Assembly (NCBI RefSeq): GCF_020852455.1
Contig: NZ_JADZAT010000015.1
Coordinates: 62,001-126,000 of the forward strand
Source: Novosphingobium sp.
Lineage (GTDB): Bacteria; Pseudomonadota; Alphaproteobacteria; Sphingomonadales; Sphingomonadaceae
DNA: 64,000 bases
Direction: 5' to 3'
Made by a program: the position numbers and the translations under genes. Below are positions 48,657-57,647 of the stretch, piece after piece; the stretch's first letter is position 1, and each line of letters starts with the position of its first letter. Below the pieces are notes generated by a model, which was given only the letters and a program-made list of their open reading frames with translations, searched no databases and was not told the DNA's origin.

Positions 48657-49247
48657 ATGATGGCGCGTGATCCGAAAGTCGATGCCTACATCGCCAAGGC
48701 CGCGCCGTTTGCCCAGCCGATCCTCAACCACCTGCGCGCGCTGGTGCATGAGGCCGTCGAAGGCCTCGACGAGGCGCTCAAATGGGGCATGCCGCACTTC
48801 CTCCACAAGGGTAAGAACCTGGCCGGGATGTCGGCGTTCAAGGCCCATGCCGCCTTCATGATCCACGGCGATGGCCGCCAGGGCGATGCGATGGGGCAAT
48901 TTGGCAAGATCACCCGGCTGGAAGACCTGCCGGACGACAATGTGCTGAAGAGCAAGCTGGCGGAGGCTGCCCAGCGGATCGATCAGGCCGGAACCGCGCT
49001 CAAGCCCAAGTCGGCCGCGCGCGTGGCCAAGCCCGAACTGCCAATCCCGCCCGAATTCGCCGCGGCGCTGGCCGCCAATCCTGCGGCCAAGACCGCGCTC
49101 GAGGGGTTTTCGCCCTCACACCGGCGCGAATATGTCGAATGGATCAGCGAGGCGAAGCGGCCCGAGACCCGCGACAAGCGGATTGCCCAGGCGATCGAAT
49201 GGCTGGCCGATGGGAAAAAGCGGAACTGGAAATACGAGAACTGCTGA
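48657..49247 (+). CDS. YdeI/DUF1801 family protein
   Basis: A 196-residue soluble protein. The N-terminal half (KVDAYIAKAAPFAQPILNHL, EALKWGMPHFLHKGKNLAGM) is a DUF1801-type domain. The C-terminal half (IPPEFAAALAANPAAKTALE, HRREYVEWISEAKRPETRDK) is the OmdA-like/YdeI bacteriocin-resistance domain. Biochemical function is not established. It starts 8 nt after the E2 stop with GGGAGGAG upstream and may be carried on the same transcript. A second ATG follows the first. Confidence 0.85.
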   Translation: MMARDPKVDAYIAKAAPFAQPILNHLRALVHEAVEGLDEALKWGMPHFLHKGKNLAGMSAFKAHAAFMIHGDGRQGDAMGQFGKITRLEDLPDDNVLKSKLAEAAQRIDQAGTALKPKSAARVAKPELPIPPEFAAALAANPAAKTALEGFSPSHRREYVEWISEAKRPETRDKRIAQAIEWLADGKKRNWKYENC

Positions 49248-49694
49248 TCAGCGCACGATTGCGCTGTAAGTGATCTCGCCCGATCCGCGCGCGGCCTGGC
49301 TGGCCGGAACGTGCCAGCGGACGTGGGTCACGTCTTCGGGCGTGGCGATCCGGGTGCCGATCCGCAATTGCTCAAGCTTGCCCCAGCGTTTGCCGCCATC
49401 GACCGAGACTTCTTCCGCGCCATCGGCGCTGCCCTGGTAATAGACGCTGCGGGGCAGGGGGTTGGTGACGGTGAAGGCGCCATCGCCGCCCATCCGGTAC
49501 CAGCTGACCACATAGACCACCCGGTCGCCGCGGGTCAGGCGGCCAGCGGGCTGGAGCATGCGGCCCTTGCCGGGCTTGACCTTTTCCACATAGACCGCGC
49601 TGTCGAGCGCGATCAGCGGGGCGGCCAGCGCGGCCGCGGGTACGGCGAGCGCCAGCGCGACGGCCAGGTTCAGGATCGAGCGACGGTGATTCAC
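49248..49694 (-). CDS. Conserved exported protein of unknown function
   Basis: A 148-residue protein with a signal peptide (start NHRRSILNLAVALALAVPAA, cleavage near residue 25). The mature part is beta-rich (DSAVYVEKVKPGKGRMLQPA, GDRVVYVVSWYRMG, NPLPRSVYYQGSADG, EDVTHVRWHVP) and looks like a single immunoglobulin-like/DUF11-type adhesion or repeat domain. The GTG start at 49694 is chosen for its signal; a longer frame reaches 49751. Convergent with the YdeI gene. Confidence 0.65.
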   Translation of the reverse strand: MNHRRSILNLAVALALAVPAAALAAPLIALDSAVYVEKVKPGKGRMLQPAGRLTRGDRVVYVVSWYRMGGDGAFTVTNPLPRSVYYQGSADGAEEVSVDGGKRWGKLEQLRIGTRIATPEDVTHVRWHVPASQAARGSGEITYSAIVR

Positions 49695-49884
49695 GTAAGA
49701 CAAGCCCCCATTGGCATCCCCGGCGGGACACAACGACGCGGCTTGTCGCAAAGAGCGGCAAATATATGGTTAACAGAGGGCCAGCGGGGTGGCCGTGGAC
49801 GGGCCATCGCACCCCGGAAATGGCCCGATCATGATGGTTTCGCCAGCCCGCACAGCCCTGCGAAAAAGAGTCGCGCTTAGGCAG

Positions 49885-49913
49885 TTGACAGCCTCTCGAT
49901 GCTGGCCTAGTGG
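49885..49913 (+). promoter_or_regulatory. Candidate promoter of tRNA-Asp
   Basis: A perfect TTGACA (49885-49890) is followed after 17 nt by TAGTGG, a poor -10. Transcription would begin about 15 nt before the mature tRNA. The strong -35 and location support it. Confidence 0.4.
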
Positions 49914-49933
49914 CGCCTCTCCCAAGTGGCTGC

Positions 49934-50010
49934 GCGGGTGTAGCTCAGTTGGTTAGAGTGTCGGCCTGTCACGCCGAAGGTCGCGGGTTCGAGCCCCGTC
50001 ACTCGCGCCA
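49934..50010 (+). tRNA. tRNA-Asp (anticodon GTC)
   Basis: The acceptor GCGGGTG pairs with CACTCGC (one G-U), the anticodon loop CTGTCAC gives GTC, the T-arm is GGGTTCGAGCCCC, and CCA is encoded at 50008-50010. Complementary 11-nt arms flank it (49920-49930 and 50007-50017). Confidence 0.97.
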
Positions 50011-50025
50011 CTTGGGAATTTCCTT

Positions 50026-51102
50026 CTACCATGCATCGCTGAATTTTACCTGCTTGCCGCCCGCCGGCAGGCTGACGATCATGCCGTCGTGACCCAGCTT
50101 GAGCGTGCCGCCGAACTGCTTGGGGGCATTGCCCAGGAACAGCGGCTCGATCAGCGTGGCGGGCACCGGCGGGACCAGATGATACAGCACCAGCGCCTGC
50201 ACACCCGCTTCCTTGGCCGAGCGCGCGGCGTCTTCCGGGCTGGCGTGATAGTTCTGGATATCGGTCATGATCTGTGCGGTGTTGGCCTGGCCGCGTTCGC
50301 CCAGTTTCTTGCCCATCGCCGCGATCATCTGCTTGTTGAGCGCTTCGTGGAACATCAGGTCCACCCCCTTTGAGGCGGTGACGAAGGCCGGCGAATAGAC
50401 CGTGTCGCCCGAAATGCTGAGCGAGCGTCCCTTGTAATCGACGCGGTAACCGAAGGCCGGGCTGATCGGTGCGTGGTTGACCCGGATCACGGTGATCTTC
50501 ACGCCCTGCTGGTCCCACACCACCTGGCTGTCCACGCCGTCGGGCAGGGCGATCACCTGCGCCGCGCCGCCCGCACCCGCCGGGTTCGCCACCTTCGGCC
50601 CGTGGTGGGCAACACGGTAGCCCTGGTCCAGTGCATAGGCAGCGTTGAAGCCGGCCACCACCTTGTCGGTCCCTTCCGGGCCATAGACCGGCAGCGGAGC
50701 CCCGCGCGAACCGGCGATCCAGGCCTGCAGCAGCGCTTCACCCAGCCCGTCGATATGATCGGAATGCAGGTGGGTCAGGAATTCGGCCTGCAGCTTGCCC
50801 ATTGGAAAGCCCATCCGCCCCAGCTTGCGCACCGAACCCGATCCGGAATCGAAGATAAAGCCCTGGTTGCCGGCCAGCACCGCGATGCACGGCCCCGCGC
50901 GATCGGTATCGGGCATCGGCGATCCGCTGCCGCAGACATAGGCGTGCAGGCCATCGCCCAGCTTGGCCGACTGATCGACCCCGACATTCTTGTCGAGCGC
51001 GGACTGGAACGCGCGTTCGGCAATCGCGCCGCGGCCCAGGACCAGTGCCAGCCCGACCAGAATCGCCAGCAATGACCCGATGACTGCAACCTTGCGCTTC
51101 AT
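50026..51102 (-). CDS. Metallo-beta-lactamase-fold hydrolase, membrane-anchored or exported
   Basis: A 358-residue protein. A hydrophobic N-terminus (VAVIGSLLAILVGLALVLG) gives a membrane anchor or uncleaved signal. The zinc motif HLHSDH covers His111, His113, Asp115 and His116; later ligands are SGDTVYSP and the histidine in LVLYHLVPP. Sequence style is that of RNase Z/arylsulfatase-type MBL proteins, but location outside the cytoplasm argues against tRNA processing. Substrate unknown. The stop is 15 nt after the tRNA-Asp 3' end. Divergent from the nucleotidyltransferase-like gene. Confidence 0.88.
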   Translation of the reverse strand: MKRKVAVIGSLLAILVGLALVLGRGAIAERAFQSALDKNVGVDQSAKLGDGLHAYVCGSGSPMPDTDRAGPCIAVLAGNQGFIFDSGSGSVRKLGRMGFPMGKLQAEFLTHLHSDHIDGLGEALLQAWIAGSRGAPLPVYGPEGTDKVVAGFNAAYALDQGYRVAHHGPKVANPAGAGGAAQVIALPDGVDSQVVWDQQGVKITVIRVNHAPISPAFGYRVDYKGRSLSISGDTVYSPAFVTASKGVDLMFHEALNKQMIAAMGKKLGERGQANTAQIMTDIQNYHASPEDAARSAKEAGVQALVLYHLVPPVPATLIEPLFLGNAPKQFGGTLKLGHDGMIVSLPAGGKQVKFSDAW

Positions 51103-51170
51103 GGCCTGTCTTCCTGATCAGCTTTTGCCGGCAGCTTGCCTGCAAGCCGCCGATCCGGCAAGCGGACAAA

Positions 51171-51659
51171 ATGGCATCCGGCGATCCGCTTGAGCAGACC
51201 TTGTTGCACCTGGCCCCGGCGCTGGCCCGGGCCCGGCAACCCTGGTGGGTGATCGCCAGCGGAGCGGTGAAACTGCACACCGGGTCGGACATGCCGATCG
51301 GCGATCTTGATCTGCTGCTGGCGCGCGCGGATGTGGAGGCGGTCTTTGCCGCGCTCGGCCTGGCGGTAACGCCAGGGGGATCGGACGGACTGTTCCGCTC
51401 CGCCGTGTTTGCGCGCTATGCCGGGGCGCCGCTGCCGGTCGAACTGTTTGCGGAATTCGAGCTGTGCCGCGACGGGCAATGGCAGGCCATCGTCCCGCAA
51501 AGCCGCAGATTGCTGCGCTGGGGGCGGGGTGAGGCCTATGTACCCGAGGCCGATGAACTGGCCGCGATACTGCGCAGGTTCGGGCGGGACAAGGACCTGG
51601 CCCGGGCCGAACTGCTCAGCCCCAGCGACCGGTCTCCATCCAGATCAGGAAACGCTTGA
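51171..51659 (+). CDS. Nucleotidyltransferase-fold protein of unknown function
   Basis: A 162-residue soluble protein. The segment PWWVIASGAVKLHT followed by IGDLDLLLAR fits the GS..D-x-D core of minimal nucleotidyltransferases, and the middle (LPVELFAEFELC) supplies a third acidic strand. The C-terminal part is helical and basic (AAILRRFGRDKDLARAELL). It may be a degenerate or specialised nucleotidyltransferase; no partner HEPN toxin or antitoxin gene is next to it. Its 3' end overlaps the convergent DUF2842 gene by 44 nt. Confidence 0.65.
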   Translation: MASGDPLEQTLLHLAPALARARQPWWVIASGAVKLHTGSDMPIGDLDLLLARADVEAVFAALGLAVTPGGSDGLFRSAVFARYAGAPLPVELFAEFELCRDGQWQAIVPQSRRLLRWGRGEAYVPEADELAAILRRFGRDKDLARAELLSPSDRSPSRSGNA

Positions 51660-51831
51660 GCGGCAGCAGCCAGACCACGCCCAGCAGCACATAGATCGGC
51701 AGCTGCCCCAGCGCGGGCCAGCCGTCCATCAGCGGCGCAATATAGCGCGCGATCAGCCCGCCATAGACCAGCAGCGCCACCAGCAGGCCAAGGACCCCGA
51801 ACGGGATGCGCAGGGTGGGTTCGGTTCTCAT
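51616..51831 (-). CDS. DUF2842 small membrane protein
   Basis: A 71-residue protein with two membrane helices (FGVLGLLVALLVYGGLIARY and LPIYVLLGVVWLLPLKRFL), ending WMETGRW, the typical DUF2842 C-terminus. The family is alphaproteobacterial with unknown function. Its ATG overlaps the stop of the 5-formyl-THF cyclo-ligase gene (51828-51831), indicating translational coupling. Confidence 0.85.
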   Translation of the reverse strand: MRTEPTLRIPFGVLGLLVALLVYGGLIARYIAPLMDGWPALGQLPIYVLLGVVWLLPLKRFLIWMETGRWG

Positions 51832-52403
51832 CGGAAAGGTCCATGCACGCGGGTGGGGGTGATCACATAGTCAAGCGGCTGGTCGTGCGGCTCAAGCGGG
51901 ATTGTTTCGTCCAGCTGGCAATCCCAGGCCAGGCCGATCGCCAGCCGCGGGCGGTTGTTTTCCAGCCAGGTATCATAGAAACCCGCGCCATAGCCGATCC
52001 GGCCCCCGCTGGAGGTGAAGCCCAGCAAGGGGCAGAACATCACCTCGGGCACCAGCAGTGGTGCATCCTCAGCCGGTTGCAGCGCGCTGTAGGGATCGCT
52101 GACCAGCAGACTGTCGTCGAACGGGTTGGTCCATTCGCGAAACTGCATCGCCGCCTTGCGCGCAGCCAGCCAGGGCAGGGCCACCCGGTGGCCGCGTTCG
52201 GCGAACCAGCGGGCATAATTGCTGGCCGGTACCTCGTCCGTCATTTCGTGAAACACCGAGATCACCGCGCCTTCGCCAACCATCTCGGCCACCACACCGG
52301 GCGGGCGGTTGAACAGCAGCGCGCGCTGCCATTCGGGAATCGCCGCGACATGCTCGGCGCGGCGGCGCTTCAATTCGGCGCGAAGGGCTTTCTTTTCGAT
52401 CAC
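51828..52403 (-). CDS. fau: 5-formyltetrahydrofolate cyclo-ligase
   Basis: A 191-residue ATP-dependent enzyme turning 5-formyl-THF into methenyl-THF. Motifs: KKALRAELKRRR at the N-terminus, VALPWLAARKAAMQFREW, PLLGFTSSGGRIGYGAGFYD (ATP-binding) and IGLAWDCQLDETIPLEPHD. It lies directly downstream of 6S RNA and zapA, the same order as E. coli zapA-ssrS-ygfA. The predicted 6S 3' end is 20 nt from its start. Confidence 0.93.
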   Translation of the reverse strand: MIEKKALRAELKRRRAEHVAAIPEWQRALLFNRPPGVVAEMVGEGAVISVFHEMTDEVPASNYARWFAERGHRVALPWLAARKAAMQFREWTNPFDDSLLVSDPYSALQPAEDAPLLVPEVMFCPLLGFTSSGGRIGYGAGFYDTWLENNRPRLAIGLAWDCQLDETIPLEPHDQPLDYVITPTRVHGPFR

Positions 52404-52423
52404 GCGCTGCGCCTCGTTGGTGG

Positions 52424-52586
52424 GGTGACGGGACCACCATGGGCCGTTGCCAGGAAATCCTCTGACGCGTTCACGTCAGGTGGGAACCGTGTGTGCCGGA
52501 CCAGGGTCCAACCAGGGACAGCCCCCATGGATTTGCTTATAGCCTCAGGGATTTTCAAAGGCTCGCACCGGGCAGTACCCGTCGCC
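52424..52586 (-). ncRNA. ssrS: 6S RNA (SsrS), boundaries approximate
   Basis: The 205-nt gap between zapA and the cyclo-ligase gene is the conserved position of 6S RNA. On the minus strand GGCGACGGG (from 52586) pairs with CCCGTCACC (ending 52424; one mismatch), closing a long rod. AAATCC pairs with GGATTT, and AGCCT/AGGCT forms an internal hairpin, compatible with the open-bubble fold that sequesters sigma-70 RNA polymerase. Identification rests mainly on synteny and the closing stem. Confidence 0.72.
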
Positions 52587-52608
52587 GCGCTAGATAGGGC
52601 AGTGCGCC

Positions 52609-52899
52609 TCAACCCTCAAGGGCAGTGGCACATTTTTCAAGCCGGGCAGCGATCGTTTCGAGCAGCGCGGGATCGGTGGCGCCGCCAGCGCTGGCTGCCT
52701 TGGCGCGGGCATCGTGCAATTCGTCGGCCAGCAGCAGTGCCGCGAACAGCAGCAACCGCACCTCGTTGTGACCGGCCGCGCCCAGATCGCGCACCTTGCC
52801 TTCGATCATCTGGCCAAGCTGCTGAACGTGCGCCTCTTCGCCCTCCGAGCAGGAGACCATGTAGTTGCGGCCACCGATCTGGAGTGTGACGTTGCTCAC
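52609..52899 (-). CDS. zapA: Cell division protein ZapA
   Basis: A 96-residue Z-ring-associated protein. The N-terminal beta-strand region (VTLQIGGRNYMVSCSEGEE) and the HVQQLGQMIEGKVRDLGA segment identify the family; the rest is a coiled-coil helix with 'VRLLLFAALLLADELHDARA'. ZapA crosslinks FtsZ filaments. Its ATG overlaps the stop of the upstream coiled-coil gene by 4 nt. 6S RNA lies just downstream. Confidence 0.92.
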   Translation of the reverse strand: MSNVTLQIGGRNYMVSCSEGEEAHVQQLGQMIEGKVRDLGAAGHNEVRLLLFAALLLADELHDARAKAASAGGATDPALLETIAARLEKCATALEG

Positions 52900-53096
52900 C
52901 CCTGGGCCCCTTCGATTAGCTGGTCGAGCTGTTCGAGCGAATCCTGCACTGCTGCGCGCAACCGGTCATGCCGGGACTGCAGATTGGCCATATCGGCACT
53001 GGCAGGGGCCACGCGCGGCGCCGCCGCCGCAGCCTCTATCCGGGCCAAGGCTGCTTCGATCCGGGCCATGGCGGCCTTGCTGCGATCGGCGTCCAT
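52896..53096 (-). CDS. zauP: ZauP-like coiled-coil partner of ZapA
   Basis: A 66-residue, almost fully helical protein (SKAAMARIEAALARIEAAAA, then MANLQSRHDRLRAAVQDSLE) with heptad-like spacing. It is translationally coupled to zapA through an ATGA overlap. In Caulobacter a small coiled-coil protein encoded immediately upstream of zapA, ZauP, binds ZapA and focuses the Z-ring. The assignment rests on position, size and coiled-coil character, because sequence conservation of this protein is low. Confidence 0.75.
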   Translation of the reverse strand: MDADRSKAAMARIEAALARIEAAAAAPRVAPASADMANLQSRHDRLRAAVQDSLEQLDQLIEGAQG

Positions 53097-53265
53097 GGGC
53101 GCTATCTAACCCAAAAACACATCAAGGCAAAGCATTGGAGCGCGGATTTCCCACCGTTTGCAAAGCCCGGGGCCGAGCCGCGCCTTGACGCGGCCTTGCG
53201 CCTTGGCAAAGGAGACCTCGCGCCGAATCGCGCGCAATTCTGCCCTGTTTCAGGAGCCTTGCTGC

Positions 53266-55236
53266 ATGAGCCTCGATCCCGCCCGCCTTGCGCCCATGGC
53301 CAATGCCATTCGCGCGCTTTCCATGGATGCGGTGCAGGCGGCGAATTCGGGGCATCCCGGCATGCCGATGGGCATGGCCGATGTCGCGACCGTGCTCTAT
53401 GCCGAACAGCTGAAGTTCGATCCCAAGGCGCCCAAATGGCCCGATCGTGACCGGTTCGTGTTGTCGGCCGGGCATGGTTCGATGCTGATCTATTCGCTGC
53501 TCTACCTGACCGGGTATGAAGCGCCGACGATCGATAATATCCGCAATTTCCGCCAGTTGCACAGCCCCTGTGCCGGGCACCCTGAAAACACCGAGCTGGC
53601 GGGCGTCGAATGCACCACCGGTCCGCTGGGACAGGGGCTGGCCACCGCCGTGGGCATGGCCATGGCCGAACGCCATCTCAATGCCGTGCACGGCGATGCG
53701 CTGGTCGATCACAAGACCTGGGTGATCGCCGGTGACGGCTGCCTGATGGAAGGGATCAACCACGAGGCGATCGGGCTGGCCGCAGTGCTCAAGCTGGGCC
53801 GGCTCAACGTGCTGTGGGATGACAACCACATCACCATCGATGGCGATACCGATCTTTCGACCAGCGAAGACGTCAAGGCGCGCTATGCCGCCACCGGCTG
53901 GCACGTGACGAGCTGCGACGGGCACGATTTTGCCGATATCAGCCGCGCTCTGGCCGAAGCTGCCGCCGATCCGCGCCCGTCGCTGGTCGCCTGCCGCACC
54001 GTGATCGGCCAGGGTGCGCCCAACAAGGCCGGTTCGCACTCCGTTCACGGCAGCCCGCTGGGCGCCGATGAAGTGGCCGCCACCCGCGAGGCGCTGGGCT
54101 GGAATGCCCCGGCCTTCGAAATTCCGGCCGAAATTCTGGCGGACTGGCGCTCGCTGGGCGGCAAGGGGGCCGCTGCCCGCGCCGATTGGCAGGCCCGCCT
54201 GGCCGCCGCACCCGGCCGCGCCGCCTTCGAAGCCGGGCAGCAGGGCCTTTCGGGCCAGGCCAATGCCGCAATCAAGGATTATATCGACGGCCTGATCGCC
54301 AGTCCGCAGAAGGTGGCCACCCGCAAGGCCAGCGAAATGGCGCTGGGCCCGCTGACCGAGCAGCTGCCGCAGCTGATCGGCGGCAGCGCCGACCTGACCG
54401 GTTCGAACCTGACCAAGACCAAGGCGACCACCACGTTCAGCGCGGCGGACTATGCCGGGCGTCATGTCCACTATGGCATCCGCGAATTCGGCATGGCCGC
54501 GGCGATGAACGGCATGGCGCTGCACGGCGGGCTGGTGCCCTATGGCGGGACCTTCCTGGTCTTTGCCGACTATTGCCGCAACGCGATCCGGATGTCGGCG
54601 CTGCAGCACGCGCAGGTCGTCTATGTGCTGACCCACGATTCGATCGGGCTGGGCGAAGACGGCCCGACCCACCAGCCGATCGAACATGTGATGAGCCTGC
54701 GCGCGATCCCCGGCCTGCTGGTGTTCCGCCCGGCCGACGTGGTCGAAACCGCCGAATGCTGGGCGCTCGCGCTCGAAGCGCAGGGCACGCCTTCGGTCCT
54801 CGCGCTGTCGCGCCAGAACCTGCCGCAGCTGCGCAGCTCGGCCGGCATGCTCAGCGCGAAGGGCGCCTACCGGCTCAAGGCGGCAGAGGCCGCGCGCCAG
54901 GTGGTGCTGGTTGCCACCGGATCGGAAGTCGAAATCGCGCTGGCCAGCGCGGCGGCGCTTGAAGCCGAAGGGATCGGGGCCGATGTCGTCTCGATGCCGT
55001 GCTGGGAACTGTTCGAAGCGCAGGATGCGGCCTATCGCGCCGATGTGCTGCCCGCCGGTGTGCTCAAGGTTTCGGTCGAGGCCGGAATCACGTTGGGCTG
55101 GCAGAAGCATGTCGGTGATGGGCTGACGATCGGGATCGACCGGTTCGGTTCTTCGGCTCCGGCTGATCAACTTTATTCATATTTTGGCCTCACTGCCGAG
55201 GCAATTGTCCCACAGATCAAGGCCCGACTGGGCTAA
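53266..55236 (+). CDS. tkt: Transketolase
   Basis: A 656-residue ThDP enzyme of the pentose-phosphate pathway. Motifs: [20 protein letters not shown], the ThDP-binding [20 protein letters not shown], and the transketolase signature region [13 protein letters not shown]. The start at 53266 ([11 protein letters not shown]) follows CAGGAG; the upstream frame start at 53158 lacks family similarity. It leads a cluster with gap, pgk and fructose-bisphosphate aldolase; gap follows after 18 nt. Confidence 0.95.
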   Translation: MSLDPARLAPMANAIRALSMDAVQAANSGHPGMPMGMADVATVLYAEQLKFDPKAPKWPDRDRFVLSAGHGSMLIYSLLYLTGYEAPTIDNIRNFRQLHSPCAGHPENTELAGVECTTGPLGQGLATAVGMAMAERHLNAVHGDALVDHKTWVIAGDGCLMEGINHEAIGLAAVLKLGRLNVLWDDNHITIDGDTDLSTSEDVKARYAATGWHVTSCDGHDFADISRALAEAAADPRPSLVACRTVIGQGAPNKAGSHSVHGSPLGADEVAATREALGWNAPAFEIPAEILADWRSLGGKGAAARADWQARLAAAPGRAAFEAGQQGLSGQANAAIKDYIDGLIASPQKVATRKASEMALGPLTEQLPQLIGGSADLTGSNLTKTKATTTFSAADYAGRHVHYGIREFGMAAAMNGMALHGGLVPYGGTFLVFADYCRNAIRMSALQHAQVVYVLTHDSIGLGEDGPTHQPIEHVMSLRAIPGLLVFRPADVVETAECWALALEAQGTPSVLALSRQNLPQLRSSAGMLSAKGAYRLKAAEAARQVVLVATGSEVEIALASAAALEAEGIGADVVSMPCWELFEAQDAAYRADVLPAGVLKVSVEAGITLGWQKHVGDGLTIGIDRFGSSAPADQLYSYFGLTAEAIVPQIKARLG

Positions 55237-55254
55237 GCAAGCAGGAGTTTCACC

Positions 55255-56262
55255 ATGGCGATCAAGGTTGCGATCAACGGTTTCGGGCGCATCGGGCGCA
55301 ATGTCGCGCGCGCGCTGCTGCAGCGGACCGACCACGACCTCGAACTGGTTTCGATCAACGATCTGGCTTCGGCCAAGGCCAACGCGCTGCTGTTCCAGCG
55401 TGATTCCGTGCACGGCGCGTTCAATGGCACCGTCGAAGCCGATGGCAACGATCTGGTGATCAACGGCAAGCGCATCCATGTGACCGCCGAACGCGATCCC
55501 GCCAATCTGCCGCACGGCGCCAATGGCGTGGACATCGTGCTGGAATGCACCGGTTTCTTCACCGATCGCGCCTCGTGCGAAAAGCACCTGGCCGCCGGTG
55601 CCAAGAAGGTGCTGATTTCGGCCCCGGGCAAGAATGTCGATCTGACCGTCGTCTACGGCGTCAACCACGACAAGCTGGAAGCCGGGCACACGATCGTTTC
55701 GAACGCTTCGTGCACCACCAACTGCCTGGCGCCCTTCGCCAAGGTGCTGAACGATGCGATCGGGATCGAACGCGGGCTGATGACCACGGTTCACGCCTAT
55801 ACCAACGATCAGAAGATCCTTGATCAGATCCACGAAGATCCGCGCCGCGCCCGCGCGGCCGCGATGTCGATGATCCCGACCACCACCGGTGCCGCCCGCG
55901 CGGTGGGTGAAGTGCTGCCCGAACTGAAGGGCAAGCTGGATGGCAGCGCGATCCGCGTGCCGACCCCGAACGTCTCGGTGGTTGACCTGACCTTCACGCC
56001 CAAGCGCGACACCACCAAGGATGAAGTCAACGCGCTGCTCAAGGCCGCGGCCGAAGGCCCGCTCAAGGGCGTGCTGGGCTATTCGGACGAGCCGCTGGTC
56101 TCGATCGACTACAACGGCTGCGCCAACAGCAGCACCATCGACAGCCTGGAAACCGGGGTGATCGACGGCAAGCTGGTGCGCGTGCTGAGCTGGTACGACA
56201 ACGAATGGGGCTTCTCGAACCGGATGATCGACACCGCCGGGGCGATGGGCAAGCTGCTGTAA
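55255..56262 (+). CDS. gap: Glyceraldehyde-3-phosphate dehydrogenase (type I)
   Basis: A 335-residue glycolytic/gluconeogenic dehydrogenase. The Rossmann start is [12 protein letters not shown]; the catalytic Cys153 is in [12 protein letters not shown] with His in [22 protein letters not shown] ends the domain. Asp near residue 35 (SINDLAS) suggests NAD preference. AGGAG at 55241-55245 precedes ATG. It is 18 nt after tkt and separated from pgk by a palindromic repeat. Confidence 0.96.
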   Translation: MAIKVAINGFGRIGRNVARALLQRTDHDLELVSINDLASAKANALLFQRDSVHGAFNGTVEADGNDLVINGKRIHVTAERDPANLPHGANGVDIVLECTGFFTDRASCEKHLAAGAKKVLISAPGKNVDLTVVYGVNHDKLEAGHTIVSNASCTTNCLAPFAKVLNDAIGIERGLMTTVHAYTNDQKILDQIHEDPRRARAAAMSMIPTTTGAARAVGEVLPELKGKLDGSAIRVPTPNVSVVDLTFTPKRDTTKDEVNALLKAAAEGPLKGVLGYSDEPLVSIDYNGCANSSTIDSLETGVIDGKLVRVLSWYDNEWGFSNRMIDTAGAMGKLL

Positions 56263-56271
56263 CGACCCCAG

Positions 56272-56436
56272 TCCTTCCCCCTTGATGGGGGAAGGATGCG
56301 GAGACTTGGTGACTTGTCGCCTAGTCGCAGCTGGATGGGGGTGAGCTAGCGTTCGGACGCGACATCACCCCCACCCAACCTTCGCTAGGCGACAAGTCGC
56401 CAAGCTGCGATATCCCTCCCCCATCAAGGGGGAGGA
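56272..56436. repeat. Nested palindromic element between gap and pgk
   Basis: Hairpin 1: TCCTTCCCCC/GGGGGAAGGA with TTGAT loop (56272-56296). Long middle stem: about 20 bp around GACTTGTCGCCTAG (56311-56324) and CTAGGCGACAAGTC (56385-56398), enclosing GGATGGGGGTGA paired with TCACCCCCACCC. Hairpin 3: CCTCCCCC/GGGGGAGG with ATCAA loop (56415-56435). The architecture follows the elements at 20534 and 47620. Its right edge merges with the pgk ribosome-binding site. Confidence 0.75.
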
Positions 56437-56447
56437 GGGAGTGCAAG

Positions 56448-57647
56448 ATGGCAACCTTCAAAACCCTCGATGATCTCGGCGACCTGACCGGCAAGGTCGC
56501 GCTGGTGCGCGTTGATCTCAACCTGCCGATGCAGGACGCGCAGGTGACCGACGATACCCGCGTCCGCGCCTCTGCGCCGACCATCCTCGAACTGGCGGCC
56601 AAGGGCGCCAAGGTGCTGCTGCTGGCGCATTTCGGGCGGCCCAAGGGCGAACGGGTCTCGACCATGTCGGTCTCGATGACGCTTGATGCGGTCCAGGCGG
56701 TGCTGGGCAAGGAAGTGATGTTCGTGCCCGAAATCGCCGGCGACGTGGTCAAGCAGGCGGTCGGCATCCTGCAGCCTGGCGACATTGCCATGCTGGAGAA
56801 CACCCGCTTCTGGAAGGGCGAGGAACAGAACGACCCCGAACTGGCCAAGGCGATCGCCGCCAACGGTGACCTTTACGTCAACGATGCTTTCTCCGCCGCG
56901 CACCGCGCGCATGCCAGCACCGAAGGGCTGGCGCATCTGCTGCCGGCCTATGCCGGACGCTCGATGGAGGCCGAGCTCAAGGCGCTTGATGCCGCTTTGG
57001 GTACGCCTGAACGCCCGGTCTGTGCCGTTGTGGGCGGTGCGAAGGTATCCTCGAAGCTCGACGTTCTGAACCACCTGGTGACCCAGGTCGATCACCTGAT
57101 CATCGGCGGGGGCATGGCCAATACGTTCCTGGCGGCTCGCGGCGTCAATGTCGGAAAATCGCTGTGCGAGCATGACTTGACCGGCACTGCCGAGAAAATC
57201 CTTGAGATTGCTGACGGAGCCGGCTGCACGGTGCATCTGCCCTATGACGTCGTGGTGGCCCAGGAATTCGCCGCCAACCCGGCCAGTCTGCGCACCTGCA
57301 ACGTCCACGAAGTTGCTGAAAACGAAATGATTCTCGACGTCGGCCCGCAAGCGGCCGAGGCACTGGCCGATGTGCTCAAGACCTGCCGCACGCTGGTCTG
57401 GAACGGCCCGCTTGGCGCCTTCGAATTGGCCCCGTTTGACGCGGCCACCGTGGCGCTGGCGCGCAGTGCGGCGGCGCTGACCAAGGAAGGCGCGCTGATC
57501 TCGGTTGCGGGCGGGGGCGACACTGTCGCCGCGCTCAACCACGCCGGGGCAGCGGATGATTTCACTTATATTTCAACGGCTGGCGGGGCTTTCCTCGAAT
57601 GGATGGAAGGCAAGGAACTGCCCGGCGTGGTTGCGCTTTTGGGCTAA
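56448..57647 (+). CDS. pgk: Phosphoglycerate kinase
   Basis: A 399-residue two-domain kinase. N-terminal: [13 protein letters not shown] (substrate Asp/Asn), the Arg-containing HFGRPKGE, and [12 protein letters not shown]-terminal: [35 protein letters not shown] and [11 protein letters not shown] (nucleotide site). The ribosome-binding site GGAGGGAG (56434-56441) lies at the right edge of a strong hairpin, which could mask it. Converges on the DoxX gene with a 4-nt overlap of the stops. Confidence 0.95.
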   Translation: MATFKTLDDLGDLTGKVALVRVDLNLPMQDAQVTDDTRVRASAPTILELAAKGAKVLLLAHFGRPKGERVSTMSVSMTLDAVQAVLGKEVMFVPEIAGDVVKQAVGILQPGDIAMLENTRFWKGEEQNDPELAKAIAANGDLYVNDAFSAAHRAHASTEGLAHLLPAYAGRSMEAELKALDAALGTPERPVCAVVGGAKVSSKLDVLNHLVTQVDHLIIGGGMANTFLAARGVNVGKSLCEHDLTGTAEKILEIADGAGCTVHLPYDVVVAQEFAANPASLRTCNVHEVAENEMILDVGPQAAEALADVLKTCRTLVWNGPLGAFELAPFDAATVALARSAAALTKEGALISVAGGGDTVAALNHAGAADDFTYISTAGGAFLEWMEGKELPGVVALLG

